Positions 26,213 to 36,630 are shown, counted from the first letter of the stretch. The stretch: 64,000 bases of DNA from Stutzerimonas stutzeri (GCF_000590475.1 NZ_CP007441.1:3726660-3790659); one strand, 5' to 3'. The notes: generated by a model from the letters alone, not told the origin. Program-made: numbers and translations.

Positions 26213-26893
26213 CTAGCGAACCGTTGCGCCAAGCAGCTCGGCACTGGCGCGCTTTTCCTGTTGGGCAGTCAAGGTAAGCTGGCTCAGGAATGTAGCCAGG
26301 GCTTCGATATCAGCTTCGGACAGCTTGCTGGCCATACCGACCATCACCGATCCGGCTCGGCTTGGGTCGTTGTTGCGAAACCGGGTCAGCGCCTTGCGTA
26401 TGTAATCAGCAGGCTGCCCCGCCAGACGCGGCATCGTTTCCATGCCCTGGGCATGATCGCCGTGACAACCGACACACGTACGCTGAAACAGCGCCTGGCC
26501 CTGCAGGCTCAAGGCCGGGTCCTTCGCGGCTGCCGGGGCCGCAACTGCCTGTTGGCTGAAATAAACAGCGATGTTGACGCGGTCATCCAGCGTCAGGCTC
26601 TTGGCCAGCTTCGACATCACGAAGTCGATGCGCTCGCCCTTGGCGAACTTTTCGAACGACTGGAACAGATAGATCGGGTTCTGCGACGCCAGGTTGGGAA
26701 TGTGGGACCGCTTGCTATTGCCGTTCTCCCCGTGGCAATAACCGCAGAACAGCGCACGCTCCTGGCCGGCCGCGTAGGCTTGCTGGCGCCGCTCGGCATC
26801 GCCCATCAAGTAATGAAAGCGTTCGATCGCCTCCTCACTGGCATGGGCGACAGGAGCGAGGCAACTGAGCAGTAATAGGGTCGAGAGGCGCAT
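26213..26893 (-). CDS. Diheme cytochrome c (c4/c553 type)
   Basis: A 226-residue exported protein with signal peptide (cleavage near AHA) and two heme sites: CGYCH at 50-54 and CVGCH at 140-144, each followed by a Met-containing segment that could be the sixth ligand (DFVMSKLAKSLT and VMVGMASKL). It is a periplasmic electron carrier. No oxidase or dehydrogenase partner is adjacent. Start at ATG 26893 because it begins a clear signal peptide; an upstream start at 26974 is unlikely. Confidence 0.9.
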   Translation of the reverse strand: MRLSTLLLLSCLAPVAHASEEAIERFHYLMGDAERRQQAYAAGQERALFCGYCHGENGNSKRSHIPNLASQNPIYLFQSFEKFAKGERIDFVMSKLAKSLTLDDRVNIAVYFSQQAVAAPAAAKDPALSLQGQALFQRTCVGCHGDHAQGMETMPRLAGQPADYIRKALTRFRNNDPSRAGSVMVGMASKLSEADIEALATFLSQLTLTAQQEKRASAELLGATVR

Positions 26894-27242
26894 GAGCGAG
26901 TCCGGTACGGATTGATGTGAGCCTGAAGGCAGCCCCGGACTATAGGGAGAAATACGCTTGGGATACTGGCGCAAGTCAATAAAGCCTCACCCCCTCGGCG
27001 GGGGTTGCGCAGGGCGTGCATCGGTTCGCACCGTGGCCGTGCTGGTTCAGTACGGTGCTGCTCGCGCCAGCGCAACCCCGGGCAGAACCATCCAAGCGCC
27101 TAAGCTATGCTTCTCGTAAGATGCGCGCTAATGCCACATTGACCCTTGATAAATAAACGGAAGGCAGGCCTCGTTGGGCGCACACAGCCGCCTCGTATTC
27201 GACTAAAGTAGCGACCCTTTTTGCCAGCACGAGCCGCGCACC
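26894..27242. other. Intergenic region with a GC-rich hairpin
   Basis: About 350 bp. ACCCCC / GGGGGT near 26988-27005 forms a short hairpin. The segment 27000-27120 has additional imperfect dyads but no RNA family that I can name. It must contain the promoters of the divergent cytochrome and thioesterase genes. Confidence 0.45.
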
Positions 27243-27725
27243 ATGCTAGATGGACATGCCGAACTGACCATGACCGTACTGATGACACCGGACAAGGCCA
27301 ACTTTTCCGGTAACGTCCATGGCGGCACGCTGCTGAAATACCTCGACGAAGTCGCCTATGCCTGCGCCAGCCGCTACGCCGGGCAATACGTGGTCACGCT
27401 GTCGGTGGACCAGGTCAATTTCCGCCAGCCCGTGCATGTCGGCGAGCTGGTGACCTTTCTCGCCTCGGTGAACTATGTCGGGACCACCTCGATGGAAATC
27501 GGCATCAAGGTCGTCACCGAAGACATTCGGCAGAAAACCGTTCGCCACACCAACAGCTGCTTTTTCACCATGGTGGCGGTCGGAGAAGATGGTCGCCCCG
27601 CCCCCGTGCCCGCCCTGCACCCGCAGACCCCCGATCAGAAACGCCGCTTCGCCCAGGCCCAGCACCGCCGGCAAATCCGCCGCGAGCTGGAAGAGCGCTA
27701 CCGGGCGATCAAGGACGATTACTGA
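27243..27725 (+). CDS. Acyl-CoA thioesterase (hotdog fold, YciA/BFIT-like)
   Basis: A 160-residue hotdog-fold protein. NFSGNVHGGTLLKYLDEVAYACASRYA is the characteristic helix with the catalytic Asp (LDE), and VDQVNFRQPVHVGELVTF the following strand. It hydrolyses acyl-CoA thioesters in the cytoplasm. The C-terminus is basic and helical. A hairpin (CGTCCCG / CGGGACG, 27741-27766) lies just downstream. Confidence 0.92.
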   Translation: MLDGHAELTMTVLMTPDKANFSGNVHGGTLLKYLDEVAYACASRYAGQYVVTLSVDQVNFRQPVHVGELVTFLASVNYVGTTSMEIGIKVVTEDIRQKTVRHTNSCFFTMVAVGEDGRPAPVPALHPQTPDQKRRFAQAQHRRQIRRELEERYRAIKDDY

Positions 27726-27873
27726 GTCAAGCAAACGCAACGTCCCGTGAGCGCTTTTGCGGGACGCAACGACGGCGCGCGGCACCCGGCGGCGGCATGG
27801 AAAGCCAGACCGCAACAGGGACAAAACCCTATACAATGCGCGGCTTTTCGCATACGCCAATCGAGGTTTCGCC

Positions 27874-28215
27874 ATGAGCGCTCTGCCAGCCTGCCCCCAA
27901 TGCAACTCCGAATACACCTACGAAGACGGCCAGATGCTGGTCTGCCCGGAGTGTGCGCACGAGTGGTCGGCCAACGCGGCGGAATCGACCGGCGAAGACG
28001 AAAAGGTGATCAAGGATTCGGTGGGTAACGCCCTGCAGGACGGCGATACCGTCACCGTGATCAAGGACCTCAAGGTCAAAGGCTCGTCGCTGGTGGTCAA
28101 AGTCGGCACCAAGGTGAAGAACATTCGCCTGGTCGACGGCGACCATGACATCGACTGCAAGATCGACGGCATCGGCGCGATGAAGCTGAAATCCGAATTC
28201 GTACGCAAGGTCTGA
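27874..28215 (+). CDS. PhnA/YjdM-type zinc-ribbon protein
   Basis: A 113-residue protein: an N-terminal zinc ribbon with C7-x2-C10 and C24-x2-C27, then the PhnA domain (KVIKDSVGNALQDGDTVTVIKDLKVKG...VKNIRLVDGDHDIDCKIDG). Despite the old name, this family is not a phosphonoacetate hydrolase in most bacteria and its role is unknown. ATG at 27874 is the family start MSALPACPQC. A TACAAT box lies at 27832-27837. Confidence 0.92.
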   Translation: MSALPACPQCNSEYTYEDGQMLVCPECAHEWSANAAESTGEDEKVIKDSVGNALQDGDTVTVIKDLKVKGSSLVVKVGTKVKNIRLVDGDHDIDCKIDGIGAMKLKSEFVRKV

Positions 28216-28535
28216 ACGGACACACGGATCAACCCCGCATCCCTGCGACAGATTCAGCCATACGGGCTACGGGCCAAGCGTCGCAGGCAGGCCCTTCAAG
28301 TAAGCGCGTTGAGATCGACTGGTCCGCCGGTACCCCGCGCAGCTCAAGCCGCGCAATGTAGCCGAGGCATTCATCGGTGACCGGCGAAAGCATCCATTGG
28401 GAATTGCCGAAGCCGCTGGTGGTGTTCCAATCCACCACCAGCAGCGGGCATCGCAGCGGCCCTGTTCACCGTCCGGTCAGCCACTACTTCGCCGGACTGG
28501 ACGCCGCCAGTGATCCAAGGACGCGGCGATGAGCG
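28216..28535. other. Intergenic region, possible gene relic
   Basis: About 320 bp. A 69-codon minus-strand frame (28229-28438) has plausible composition (VDWNTTSGFGNSQW) but no recognised family, and would end against phnA. I cannot support it as a gene. Confidence 0.4.
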
Positions 28536-30935
28536 CTACTGCTCTTCATCGAGCGTCCAGGCGATCACCGAATCGCCAATCTTGGTGCCGAACGAGCCAT
28601 GTCCACCGGCCATTTGCACCACGTACTGCTTGCCGGTCTTTTCCGACACGTAAGTCATCGGTGTCGCCTGACCACCGGCGGGCAAACGCCCTTTCCACAG
28701 CTCCTTGCCGTTCTGCAGGTCGTAGGCGCGCAGGTAGTAGTCCAGAGTGCCGCTCATGAAGGCGACACCGCCGGCAGTTACGATCGGGCCGCCCAACGCA
28801 GGCGTACCGACGGGCAACGGAACGCCCAGCGGTGCGCTGTCGCGGCTGGTGCCGTTCTTGTGCATCCAGACCTTTTTCATGGTGCGCAGGTCAACGGCCG
28901 TGACGTAGCCCCACGGCGGGGTCTGGCATGGCAGGCCCAGCACTGAAAGCAGCGGCTCCAGTCTGACCATGTACGGCGCGCCCAGGTTGGGCTGGAGACC
29001 GGTTTCGCCCCCACCGGAGCGCTCGTCCGGGTCGACATCACTGCGCTTGACCATGGTCGAAACGAACGCCAGGTAATTCGGCGCGCCGAACAGCAGCTGC
29101 CGGCTGGGGTCGACCGCGACCGATGGCCAGTTGAAGGTGCCGACGTTGCCCGGGTAGATCAGCGAGCCTTTCTGCGACGGCGGCGTGAAGTCACCGTCAT
29201 AACGCAGCTTGCGGAACTGGATGCGGCACATCATCTGATCCAGTGGCGTGCCGCCCCACATGTCGCGCTCACGCAGCGGTTCGTCAGGCGCATAGCTGAG
29301 TGCCGACGCCGGCTGAGTCGGGGCGGTAACGTCACCGTAATCGGTGCCCTGCGGCACGGAAAACTCCTCGACTGGCACGATAGGCTCCCCGGTGCGGCGG
29401 TCGAGCACGTAAAGGTCACCACGTTTGGTCGGCTGGATGATCGCCGGCACCTTGCCCTGCGGCCCTTCAATGTCGACCAGGGTTGGCTGCGAAGGCAGAT
29501 CGCGATCCCAAAGGTCGTGATGCACGGTCTGGAATTCCCAGCGCACCTCACCGGTCGCCAGATCCAGCGCCACCAGCGTATCGGTGAAGCGCTCCGCCTC
29601 GGCCGTGCGCGGCTCCGCCCACTGGTCCGGGGTCTGGTTGCCGGTCGGGATGTAGACCAGGCCCAGCGATTCATCGGCGGTAGCGACGGTCCAGGAGTTA
29701 GGGGTACTGCGCACGTAGGTCTCGCCCGGTGCGAGGGGTTCGGTGGCGTCCGGATTGCCTGGATCGAAATTCCACACCAGCCGACCGTTGCGTACGTCGT
29801 AGGCGCGAATGACGCCGCCGGGAGAATCCACCGCACCGTTATCGGTGACGGAGCCGCCCACGATGACCAGCTTCTCGGTCACCACCGGCGGTGATGTCGG
29901 CAGGTAGACGCCCAGCGCACCTTCACCGAGACCGGCTTTGAGATCCACCACACCGTCATCGCCGAAGTCTTCGCACGGCTTGCCGTCCTCGACATCGAGC
30001 GCGATCAGCGTGCTGTCATTGGTGGGCAGAAACAACCGGCGCTCGCAGCGCGCTGCAGGCTGATCCGGCTGCGCAGGCACGCTCGCGCCATAGGCCGTGG
30101 CATCGTGAAACGCGAGGCCGCGGCAGGTCATGTGCTGGTAATACTTGGCATCGCGGTTGATGTTCGGATCGAAGCGCCAGCGCTCCTCGCCAGTGTCGGC
30201 ATCCAGGGCAATGGCAATGCTGTGGGGCGTGCAGACGAAGAGGCTGTCACCCACCTTGAGCGGCGTGACCTCGTAGGTGAACTCGCCCGGATCGTTCGGT
30301 CCCGGTAGGTCGCCGGTATGGAATTCCCAGGCCTTTTCCAGCTTGCCGACGTTCTCAGGCGTGATCAGATCCGCCGTCGAGTACCGGTCACCCTGTTTGG
30401 ACCCACCGTACGACGGCCACTCGCTATCGGCGCGATCAGCCTGCCCTTGCGGGTCGAGACCCTGCATTTGTGCATCGCTGAATTCGCCGGTGATCGAGTG
30501 ATAGTCCTGCGTCAGCGAATAGCCGGCCATCAGCGCGCCGGCCACCAAACCCAGACCGAGCAAACCGCTGGCACCGTCGCGCCAGACCAGGCGATCATCC
30601 ACATAGCGATTGACGAAAGGCAGGATCAGCCACAGCCCGAGAAGGCACCAGAGATCGATCCGCGGCGCGAGCTGCCACCAGTCAAAACGGACCTCGTAGA
30701 CCGTCCAGACCAGTGTCGCCAACAGCAGCAGCGCATACAGCCAGATCGCCGCACGATGGCGGACGAACAGCAGCGCGGCGACCACCAGCAGACCGATGCC
30801 CGCGATCAGGTAGTACCAGGACCCACCCAATATCGCGAGATATCCACCGCCAACGGTCATCAGCGCACCCAGCACCAGCACGAAAACTGCGGTTAATGTG
30901 ATGCGCAAGGGACGGGGCCCATATTCGATACTCAT
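28536..30935 (-). CDS. gcd: Membrane-bound PQQ-dependent glucose dehydrogenase
   Basis: A 799-residue enzyme of the glucose/quinate/shikimate family, full length. Five membrane helices occupy about residues 10-140, followed by the periplasmic eight-bladed PQQ domain with tryptophan-docking repeats (for example GEERWRFDP, VRWEFQTVHHDLWD, DYYLRAYDLQNGKELWKG). It oxidises glucose to gluconolactone and passes electrons to ubiquinone. An AGGAG site precedes ATG 30935. Glucose is the likely substrate in pseudomonads; quinate or shikimate cannot be excluded. Confidence 0.93.
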   Translation of the reverse strand: MSIEYGPRPLRITLTAVFVLVLGALMTVGGGYLAILGGSWYYLIAGIGLLVVAALLFVRHRAAIWLYALLLLATLVWTVYEVRFDWWQLAPRIDLWCLLGLWLILPFVNRYVDDRLVWRDGASGLLGLGLVAGALMAGYSLTQDYHSITGEFSDAQMQGLDPQGQADRADSEWPSYGGSKQGDRYSTADLITPENVGKLEKAWEFHTGDLPGPNDPGEFTYEVTPLKVGDSLFVCTPHSIAIALDADTGEERWRFDPNINRDAKYYQHMTCRGLAFHDATAYGASVPAQPDQPAARCERRLFLPTNDSTLIALDVEDGKPCEDFGDDGVVDLKAGLGEGALGVYLPTSPPVVTEKLVIVGGSVTDNGAVDSPGGVIRAYDVRNGRLVWNFDPGNPDATEPLAPGETYVRSTPNSWTVATADESLGLVYIPTGNQTPDQWAEPRTAEAERFTDTLVALDLATGEVRWEFQTVHHDLWDRDLPSQPTLVDIEGPQGKVPAIIQPTKRGDLYVLDRRTGEPIVPVEEFSVPQGTDYGDVTAPTQPASALSYAPDEPLRERDMWGGTPLDQMMCRIQFRKLRYDGDFTPPSQKGSLIYPGNVGTFNWPSVAVDPSRQLLFGAPNYLAFVSTMVKRSDVDPDERSGGGETGLQPNLGAPYMVRLEPLLSVLGLPCQTPPWGYVTAVDLRTMKKVWMHKNGTSRDSAPLGVPLPVGTPALGGPIVTAGGVAFMSGTLDYYLRAYDLQNGKELWKGRLPAGGQATPMTYVSEKTGKQYVVQMAGGHGSFGTKIGDSVIAWTLDEEQ

Positions 30936-31052
30936 CCAGACTCTCCTGCCGATTCATTCACCAACAGCTGGCGAAACGTTCTGAAACAACGCGCCAGCCA
31001 GCTATTAGTGGATACGGCAGCGAGGCCTTAGTTCACCTTATTGCGCCCCCGC

Positions 31053-32789
31053 TCAAGCCACCGCACCGACAGCCAGCGGCTGTACCTCGGGCCTTTTGAT
31101 CACCGCATAGATCACCGCGGTGACCAGACTGCCCGCCAGAATCGCCAGCAGATACAACAGTGCGTGATTGATCGCATTGGGAATCAGCAGCACGAACAGG
31201 CCGCCATGGGGCGCCAGCAGTTTCGCGCCGAAGGCCATCGACAGCGCACCGGTCAGCGCGCCGCCGGCAATGCTGGCCGGGATCACCCGCAACGGGTCTT
31301 TTGCGGCGAAGGGAATCGCGCCTTCGGAAATGAAGCAGCAACCCAGCACCAGCGCTGCCTTGCCGGCTTCGCGCTCGGTCTGGGCGAACTTGCGCCGAGC
31401 GATCAGCGTGGCGATGCCCATGCCGATCGGCGGCACCATGCCCGCGGCCATGGTGGCAGCCATCGGTGCATAGCTTTGCGAGGCCAGCAGACCAACCGAG
31501 AAGGCATAGGCGGCCTTGTTCACCGGCCCGCCGAGGTCGACGCACATCATGCTGCCGAGCAGCAGCCCGAGCAGGATGGCGTTGGAGGTACCCATGGTGT
31601 CGAGGAATTCGGTGAGCCCGGCGAGCATCTTCGCCACCGGCGTGCCAACGATGTAAATCATCACCAGGCCAGTGAACAGGCTGGCCAGCAGCGGGATGAT
31701 CAGAATCGGCTTGAGCGACTCGACACTGGCCGGCAACGGAATCCAGCGATTGACCGCCTTGGCCGCGTAACCGGCGACGAAGCCGGCGATGATCCCGCCG
31801 ATGAAGCCCGCGCCGAGGGTGCCGGCCAGCAGCCCGCCGATCATGCCCGGCGCCAGGCCCGGCCGGTCGGCGATGGAATAGGCGATGTAACCGGCCAGCA
31901 GCGGCACCATCAGCTTGAAGGCCGTCTCGCCACCGATCTGCATCAAGGCGGCGGCCAGGGTGCCCTCTTCCTTGAACGCCTCGATGCCGAAGACGAATGA
32001 CAGTGCGATCAGCAGGCCGCCTGCGACCACCATTGGCAGCATGTAAGACACGCCGGTCAGCAGATGCTTGTAGACGCCGGTCTTCTCGCCCTTCTGCTCG
32101 CCGCCGCTACTGGCTGCCGCGCTGCCACTGAGCACCGTCGCTTCTTCCAGCGCACGGTCGAGAGTCGCCTCGGGCTGCTTCAGCGCCACTCCAGTGCCGC
32201 AGCGGAACACCCGCTTGCCGGCAAACCGCGCGACGTCCACTTCGATGTCCGCAGCCAGCAACACCACGTCCGCCTCTTCGATGGCCTTTAGCTCGAGCAC
32301 ATTACGCGCGCCCACCGAGCCACGGGTTTCCACCTGCAGGTCGTAGCCCTTGCGCACCGCCGCCTGCTGCAAGGCTTCGGCCGCCATGAAGGTGTGCGCA
32401 ACGCCGGTCGGGCAGGCGGTGATGGCGACCAGCTTGGGCTTGCCGTTGGTGTGCGCGGCATCCGCTTCGTCGTCCTGCTGCAACTCGGTGGCGCTGTCCG
32501 CGGCACTGCGCAGGAACGCTTCGGGATCGAGCAGGGCTTCGGACGGCGTCGATTGAGCGACACGCTTGCCGATGAAACGCTGCAACGAAAGCGGCCCAGT
32601 CTTCACCACAACGACCAAATCGGCACTGGCGATCTGCGCAGGGGTCAGCGGCGAACCGATGGCTTTGGGATCGTGGACTTCCACGGCAGTCGACCAATCC
32701 AGACGATGGGCGGCCGCCTCGAGCAGGCGTGACGTCAGCACGCTGGTGACCATTCCATTGGGGCAGGCCGTGACGATGAGAAGATTCAT
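31053..32789 (-). CDS. fruA: PTS fructose transporter, EIIB'BC (FruA)
   Basis: A 578-residue permease. The N-terminal half has a degenerate IIB' (TACPNGMVTS) and an active IIB domain whose phosphocysteine is C126 (ITACPTGVAHTF); the C-terminal ~340 residues form the IIC membrane channel (GVSYMLPMVVAGG, GPVNKAAY, ISEGAIPF). It imports fructose as fructose-1-phosphate. Last gene of fruBKA, 20 bp after fruK. Expression is expected to be repressed by Cra and relieved by fructose-1-phosphate. Confidence 0.96.
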   Translation of the reverse strand: MNLLIVTACPNGMVTSVLTSRLLEAAAHRLDWSTAVEVHDPKAIGSPLTPAQIASADLVVVVKTGPLSLQRFIGKRVAQSTPSEALLDPEAFLRSAADSATELQQDDEADAAHTNGKPKLVAITACPTGVAHTFMAAEALQQAAVRKGYDLQVETRGSVGARNVLELKAIEEADVVLLAADIEVDVARFAGKRVFRCGTGVALKQPEATLDRALEEATVLSGSAAASSGGEQKGEKTGVYKHLLTGVSYMLPMVVAGGLLIALSFVFGIEAFKEEGTLAAALMQIGGETAFKLMVPLLAGYIAYSIADRPGLAPGMIGGLLAGTLGAGFIGGIIAGFVAGYAAKAVNRWIPLPASVESLKPILIIPLLASLFTGLVMIYIVGTPVAKMLAGLTEFLDTMGTSNAILLGLLLGSMMCVDLGGPVNKAAYAFSVGLLASQSYAPMAATMAAGMVPPIGMGIATLIARRKFAQTEREAGKAALVLGCCFISEGAIPFAAKDPLRVIPASIAGGALTGALSMAFGAKLLAPHGGLFVLLIPNAINHALLYLLAILAGSLVTAVIYAVIKRPEVQPLAVGAVA

Positions 32790-32809
32790 TCCTTCACCTC
32801 TTATTCGAA

Positions 32810-33748
32810 TTATTGGCTGAGCGGCTGAAGCCGAACTGCCGCTTCTAGCTCGGCGAGTCCAGCCGGGTCGCTGATACCGAAACCAACCTGCCCGACCGCC
32901 TGCGCAGCGATGGCGGTGGCGTGCGCCAAGGTGCGTTCGGCCGGCCAGCCTTCCAGCAAACCATGCAGCATCCCGGCCAGCAGCGAGTCGCCGGCGCCGA
33001 CCGTGCTGACCACTCGGACCTTGGGCGGTTGCGCGCGCAAGGCCGCGCCCGGCGAGAACCAGCTGACCCCCTCGGCACCCTGCGACACGACCACATGCTC
33101 AACCCCTTCGACCTGCAGTCTCCAGGCCTCACGGGCCAGTGCCTGCGATTCGGCGAGCGGAATTCCACGGGCCTCGGCCAGCTCCTCTTCGTTGGGTTTG
33201 ATCAACCAGGGCGCGATCGCCAGCCCGTCACGCAGGGCCGCGCCGCTGGTATCCAGCGCGACCCGCACGCCGAGCTGCTGGAGCGTGCGCAGCAGTTCGA
33301 CGAACCACTCGCTATCCACACCGCGCGGCAGGCTGCCGGCGACCACCACCAGCTCATGGGCCGGTGCCAGTCGCTTGAGCCGCTGCAGCAATGCGTCGCG
33401 CTGCGCCTCGCTCACCGCCAGTCCTGGGCCATTGATGTCGGTGACCTGCCCGCCGGCTTCGGCCAGCTTGATGTTGCTGCGGGTCTCTCCTGCCACGCGG
33501 ACGAATTCATCGGCAAAGCCACGCGCGGCAAACAGCTGCTCAAAGGCTTGTGGATTGCCTTCGCCGAGAAAGCCGGTGACGGTCAGCTGATGGCCGAGAT
33601 CGGCCAGCACTTGGGCCACGTTGAGCCCCTTGCCGGCGGCATGCACCTGCAGGCTGTCGCTACGGTTGACCTCGCCCAGGCGCAACGCCGACAGCTGTAC
33701 GGTCAGGTCCAGCGCCGGGTTCAGTGTGACGGTCAGAACGCGTGCCAT
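32810..33748 (-). CDS. fruK: 1-phosphofructokinase (FruK)
   Basis: A 312-residue PfkB-family kinase converting fructose-1-phosphate to fructose-1,6-bisphosphate. N-terminal LTVTLNPALDLTV and the C-terminal GAGDSLLAGMLHG signature with the catalytic Asp are intact. Its start codon overlaps the fruB stop by one base, indicating translational coupling in the fruBKA operon. Confidence 0.96.
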   Translation of the reverse strand: MARVLTVTLNPALDLTVQLSALRLGEVNRSDSLQVHAAGKGLNVAQVLADLGHQLTVTGFLGEGNPQAFEQLFAARGFADEFVRVAGETRSNIKLAEAGGQVTDINGPGLAVSEAQRDALLQRLKRLAPAHELVVVAGSLPRGVDSEWFVELLRTLQQLGVRVALDTSGAALRDGLAIAPWLIKPNEEELAEARGIPLAESQALAREAWRLQVEGVEHVVVSQGAEGVSWFSPGAALRAQPPKVRVVSTVGAGDSLLAGMLHGLLEGWPAERTLAHATAIAAQAVGQVGFGISDPAGLAELEAAVRLQPLSQ

Positions 33749-36630
33749 TAGCAGTGCTCCCCGACAAAGGTGCGCACCTCATGCGCGCCCGGCAGCATCA
33801 GCGCTTGCTGGGCCAGCCGCTGGCAGGCGGCGAAATCCAGCTCGCGCACCCGCGCCTTGACCAATGCGATGCTGCGCGCCGAGACACTCAGCTCATCGAC
33901 GCCCAGCCCCACCAGCATCGGCACCGCCAGCGCGTCGGCCGCCAGCTCGCCGCAGACACCGACCCATTTGCCCTGCGCGTGGGCGGCTTCGACGGTCATG
34001 CCGATCAACCGCAGCACCGCCGGATGCAACCCATCCGCCTGGCTGGACAGGCTTGGATGGCCGCGATCGATCGCCAGGGTGTACTGCGTCAGGTCGTTGG
34101 TGCCGATGCTGAAAAAGTCGACTTCCTGCGCCAGCACCGGTGCGATCAGCGCAGCGGACGGAATCTCGATCATGATGCCGACCTGCAGATCGGCCACCGG
34201 CAGCTCCACCCGCAAACGGTCGACCATGGCCTTGGCGGAGCGCCATTCGTCGATGTTGCCGACCATGGGGAACATGATCCGCAGCGGGCGGCCATCGGCC
34301 GAGGCGAGCAAGGCGCGCAGCTGGGTTTCGAGGATGTCCGGGCGTTGCAGGCTCAGGCGAATGCCGCGCACACCGAGGAAGGGGTTTTCTTCTGCCGGCA
34401 TCGGCCAGTAGGGCAGTGGCTTGTCACCGCCGACATCCAGCGTGCGCACCACCAGCGGGCGCCCCTCGAGGGCTTCCAATACGCGGCGGTATTCGGCTTC
34501 CTGGGTCGCCTGATCCGGCGCTTGGGAATGATTCATGAACACCAGCTCGGTGCGCAGCAGACCGATGCCCTCGGCACCCATCGCCACCGCCTCGGGCGTT
34601 TCACCGGCGGCACCGATATTGGCAGCGATCTCCACCGAATGGCCGTCACGGGTGGTCGCCGGCTCCATGCGTCGCTCGTTAGCCAGACGTTTGCGCTCCT
34701 CACGTGTGGCACGTTCGCTGCGCGCCTGCTCGAGCTGCGCGTCGGTCGGCGAGACCAGCAGCTCGCCGCGTTCGCCGTCGAGCAGCAACAGGGTATTCGG
34801 CGCCAGCCCCAGCACGCCCGGACCCGCTCCAACGATCGCCGGAATGCCCAGCGCGCGGGCGATGATCGCGCTGTGCGAGGTAGCGCCACCGCCAGCAGTG
34901 AGAATGCCGGCGACCCGCTGAGCATTGAGCGTGGCGACATCCGAGGGTGCCACCTCGTCCATCACCAGAATGTAGGCTTCGCTCGGTGCCTGCTCGGCTT
35001 CGACACCGGTCAGGCAGGCCAGCACACGGCGGCCGACGTCGCGCAGATCCGCCGCGCGCTCTGCCAGCAACTTGTCGTGCAAGGCTTCCTGCTGCTGCGC
35101 CGCGCTTTCGATTTCGTCCATCCAGGCCGCTTCGGCGCTGAGCCCCTTCTGCAAGCGCGCCTGGACTTCTTCGCGCAACGCCGGATCGCGCAACATGGCC
35201 TGGTGGGTAGTGAAGATGTCGCGAACGCTGTCGATCTGGCTATCTTCAATCAGTACGCCAATTTCGCCGTGAACCTTATCCAGCGCTACGTCCAGCCGTT
35301 GCAGTTCGACTACCGGCGACTCGCCCCGTTTGGGGTAATCGATCACTTTCGGCTTGCGCACCAGAACCGGTCCGATGGCAATGCCGGGTGACGCGGCGAT
35401 GCCGTTGACCCGCTCCCCGTGGCGCAATGCCGCCTGTTCGATAGCCGCCTCATCGGGCAGCGCCGCGACAGCCTGCAGCCCGCTCGCCTCGCCCGGTGCC
35501 GGCAGCGGCTCGACCTCTTCGCCGAGGCCGTCCTCGACCGCGCGAACCAACGCCGGCAACGCATCACTGGCAATCGTCGGCTCGGCCAGGAATTCCAGCA
35601 CCTGGCCACGCTGCGCCCCCAGCGCGAGCAGCTTGCTCAGGCTCTTGACCGATACCCCGACGCTCTCGCTGCCGGCCAGACGCACACGAATGTCGCCGTC
35701 GAACGCCTGGGCGATTTCGGTCAGTTGCTTGGCCGGCCGTGCATGCAAGCCGTGCAGATTAGCCAGCGGGACCTGCGCACTGGGCCAGTCAGCCGGTACC
35801 TCGCCGCCCAGGGCTTCGAGCACCACGCGGCTGGAGGTCGCCTGACTCAACTCCCGGCCACGACCTTCGATCAGCAGATTGCACAGCCGCTCGAGCATCG
35901 CCCGGTGCGCTTCTCCCAGGCTGGCGAGCACGAACAGCCCGTTCAGGGGCTGTCCCTGGTGATCCAGACCCGAGGCGGGCGTGACGAACGCCAGCCCGGG
36001 CCGCAGCACCGACTGCTCGCTGCTCAGCCACCACAGGCCATCGCCTAGCGGTAGCGCCTGGCCAAGGGCCAATCCGGCATTGAAGCCGGGCTCCACGCAC
36101 TGGGCGCGCTTGAGCAGCTTGACGCCTTGCCAGGCCAACTCGTCGAAATCATCGGCGGCGACGCCCAGCCCCACCAGCTCGCCATCGAGCGCCAGCGCCT
36201 GCGGCGCGCCTTGCAGCAGATCGATGATCGCTTCGGGGGACTCGGCCTTTTGCAGCGCCTCGCTGAGGTCGCCCTCGCCCAGCGCTCGGGTCAGCAATTG
36301 CAGCAGCCGCAAATGCTCATCGGAGCGTGCGGCGATACCGATGGCCAGATACACCTGCTGACCGTTACCCCAGTCGACGCCCTCGGGGAAGTGCAACAAA
36401 CGCACGCCGGTGGTGAACACCTGATCGCGGGTATCCGGCGTGCCGTGCGGGATCGCAAGGCCCTGTCCGAGAAAGGTCGAGCCCTGGGCTTCCCGCGCGC
36501 GCAGCCCATCGAGGTAACCGGGCGCCACCAACCCGTCGGCCACCAATACCTCGCCCAACAGGGCCAGAGCGGCTGGCTTGTCGGCGGCCGTCTGATGCAT
36601 GTGGATGTGCTGGGCATTCAACTCAAGCAT
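33748..36630 (-). CDS. fruB: PTS fructose multiphosphoryl transfer protein, EIIA-HPr-EI (FruB)
   Basis: A 960-residue fusion: EIIA-Fru (about 1-150, phospho-His H62 in LAIPHGTPDT), a linker, an HPr domain (phospho-His in NLHGLHARPAKQL, around residue 290), then Enzyme I (about 400-960; phospho-His in GGATSHSAIIARALGIP, PEP-binding C-terminal half with GTNDLTQYTLAIDR). It carries phosphate from PEP to FruA, the usual fructose PTS of pseudomonads. AAGGAG precedes ATG 36630, and the Cra operator lies about 110 bp upstream. Confidence 0.96.
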   Translation of the reverse strand: MLELNAQHIHMHQTAADKPAALALLGEVLVADGLVAPGYLDGLRAREAQGSTFLGQGLAIPHGTPDTRDQVFTTGVRLLHFPEGVDWGNGQQVYLAIGIAARSDEHLRLLQLLTRALGEGDLSEALQKAESPEAIIDLLQGAPQALALDGELVGLGVAADDFDELAWQGVKLLKRAQCVEPGFNAGLALGQALPLGDGLWWLSSEQSVLRPGLAFVTPASGLDHQGQPLNGLFVLASLGEAHRAMLERLCNLLIEGRGRELSQATSSRVVLEALGGEVPADWPSAQVPLANLHGLHARPAKQLTEIAQAFDGDIRVRLAGSESVGVSVKSLSKLLALGAQRGQVLEFLAEPTIASDALPALVRAVEDGLGEEVEPLPAPGEASGLQAVAALPDEAAIEQAALRHGERVNGIAASPGIAIGPVLVRKPKVIDYPKRGESPVVELQRLDVALDKVHGEIGVLIEDSQIDSVRDIFTTHQAMLRDPALREEVQARLQKGLSAEAAWMDEIESAAQQQEALHDKLLAERAADLRDVGRRVLACLTGVEAEQAPSEAYILVMDEVAPSDVATLNAQRVAGILTAGGGATSHSAIIARALGIPAIVGAGPGVLGLAPNTLLLLDGERGELLVSPTDAQLEQARSERATREERKRLANERRMEPATTRDGHSVEIAANIGAAGETPEAVAMGAEGIGLLRTELVFMNHSQAPDQATQEAEYRRVLEALEGRPLVVRTLDVGGDKPLPYWPMPAEENPFLGVRGIRLSLQRPDILETQLRALLASADGRPLRIMFPMVGNIDEWRSAKAMVDRLRVELPVADLQVGIMIEIPSAALIAPVLAQEVDFFSIGTNDLTQYTLAIDRGHPSLSSQADGLHPAVLRLIGMTVEAAHAQGKWVGVCGELAADALAVPMLVGLGVDELSVSARSIALVKARVRELDFAACQRLAQQALMLPGAHEVRTFVGEHC

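Noticed and set aside
27000..27120. Possible small RNA or tRNA-like dyads upstream of the thioesterase
   Set aside because: Dyads are short and imperfect and do not fit a tRNA cloverleaf or a small RNA I can recognise.
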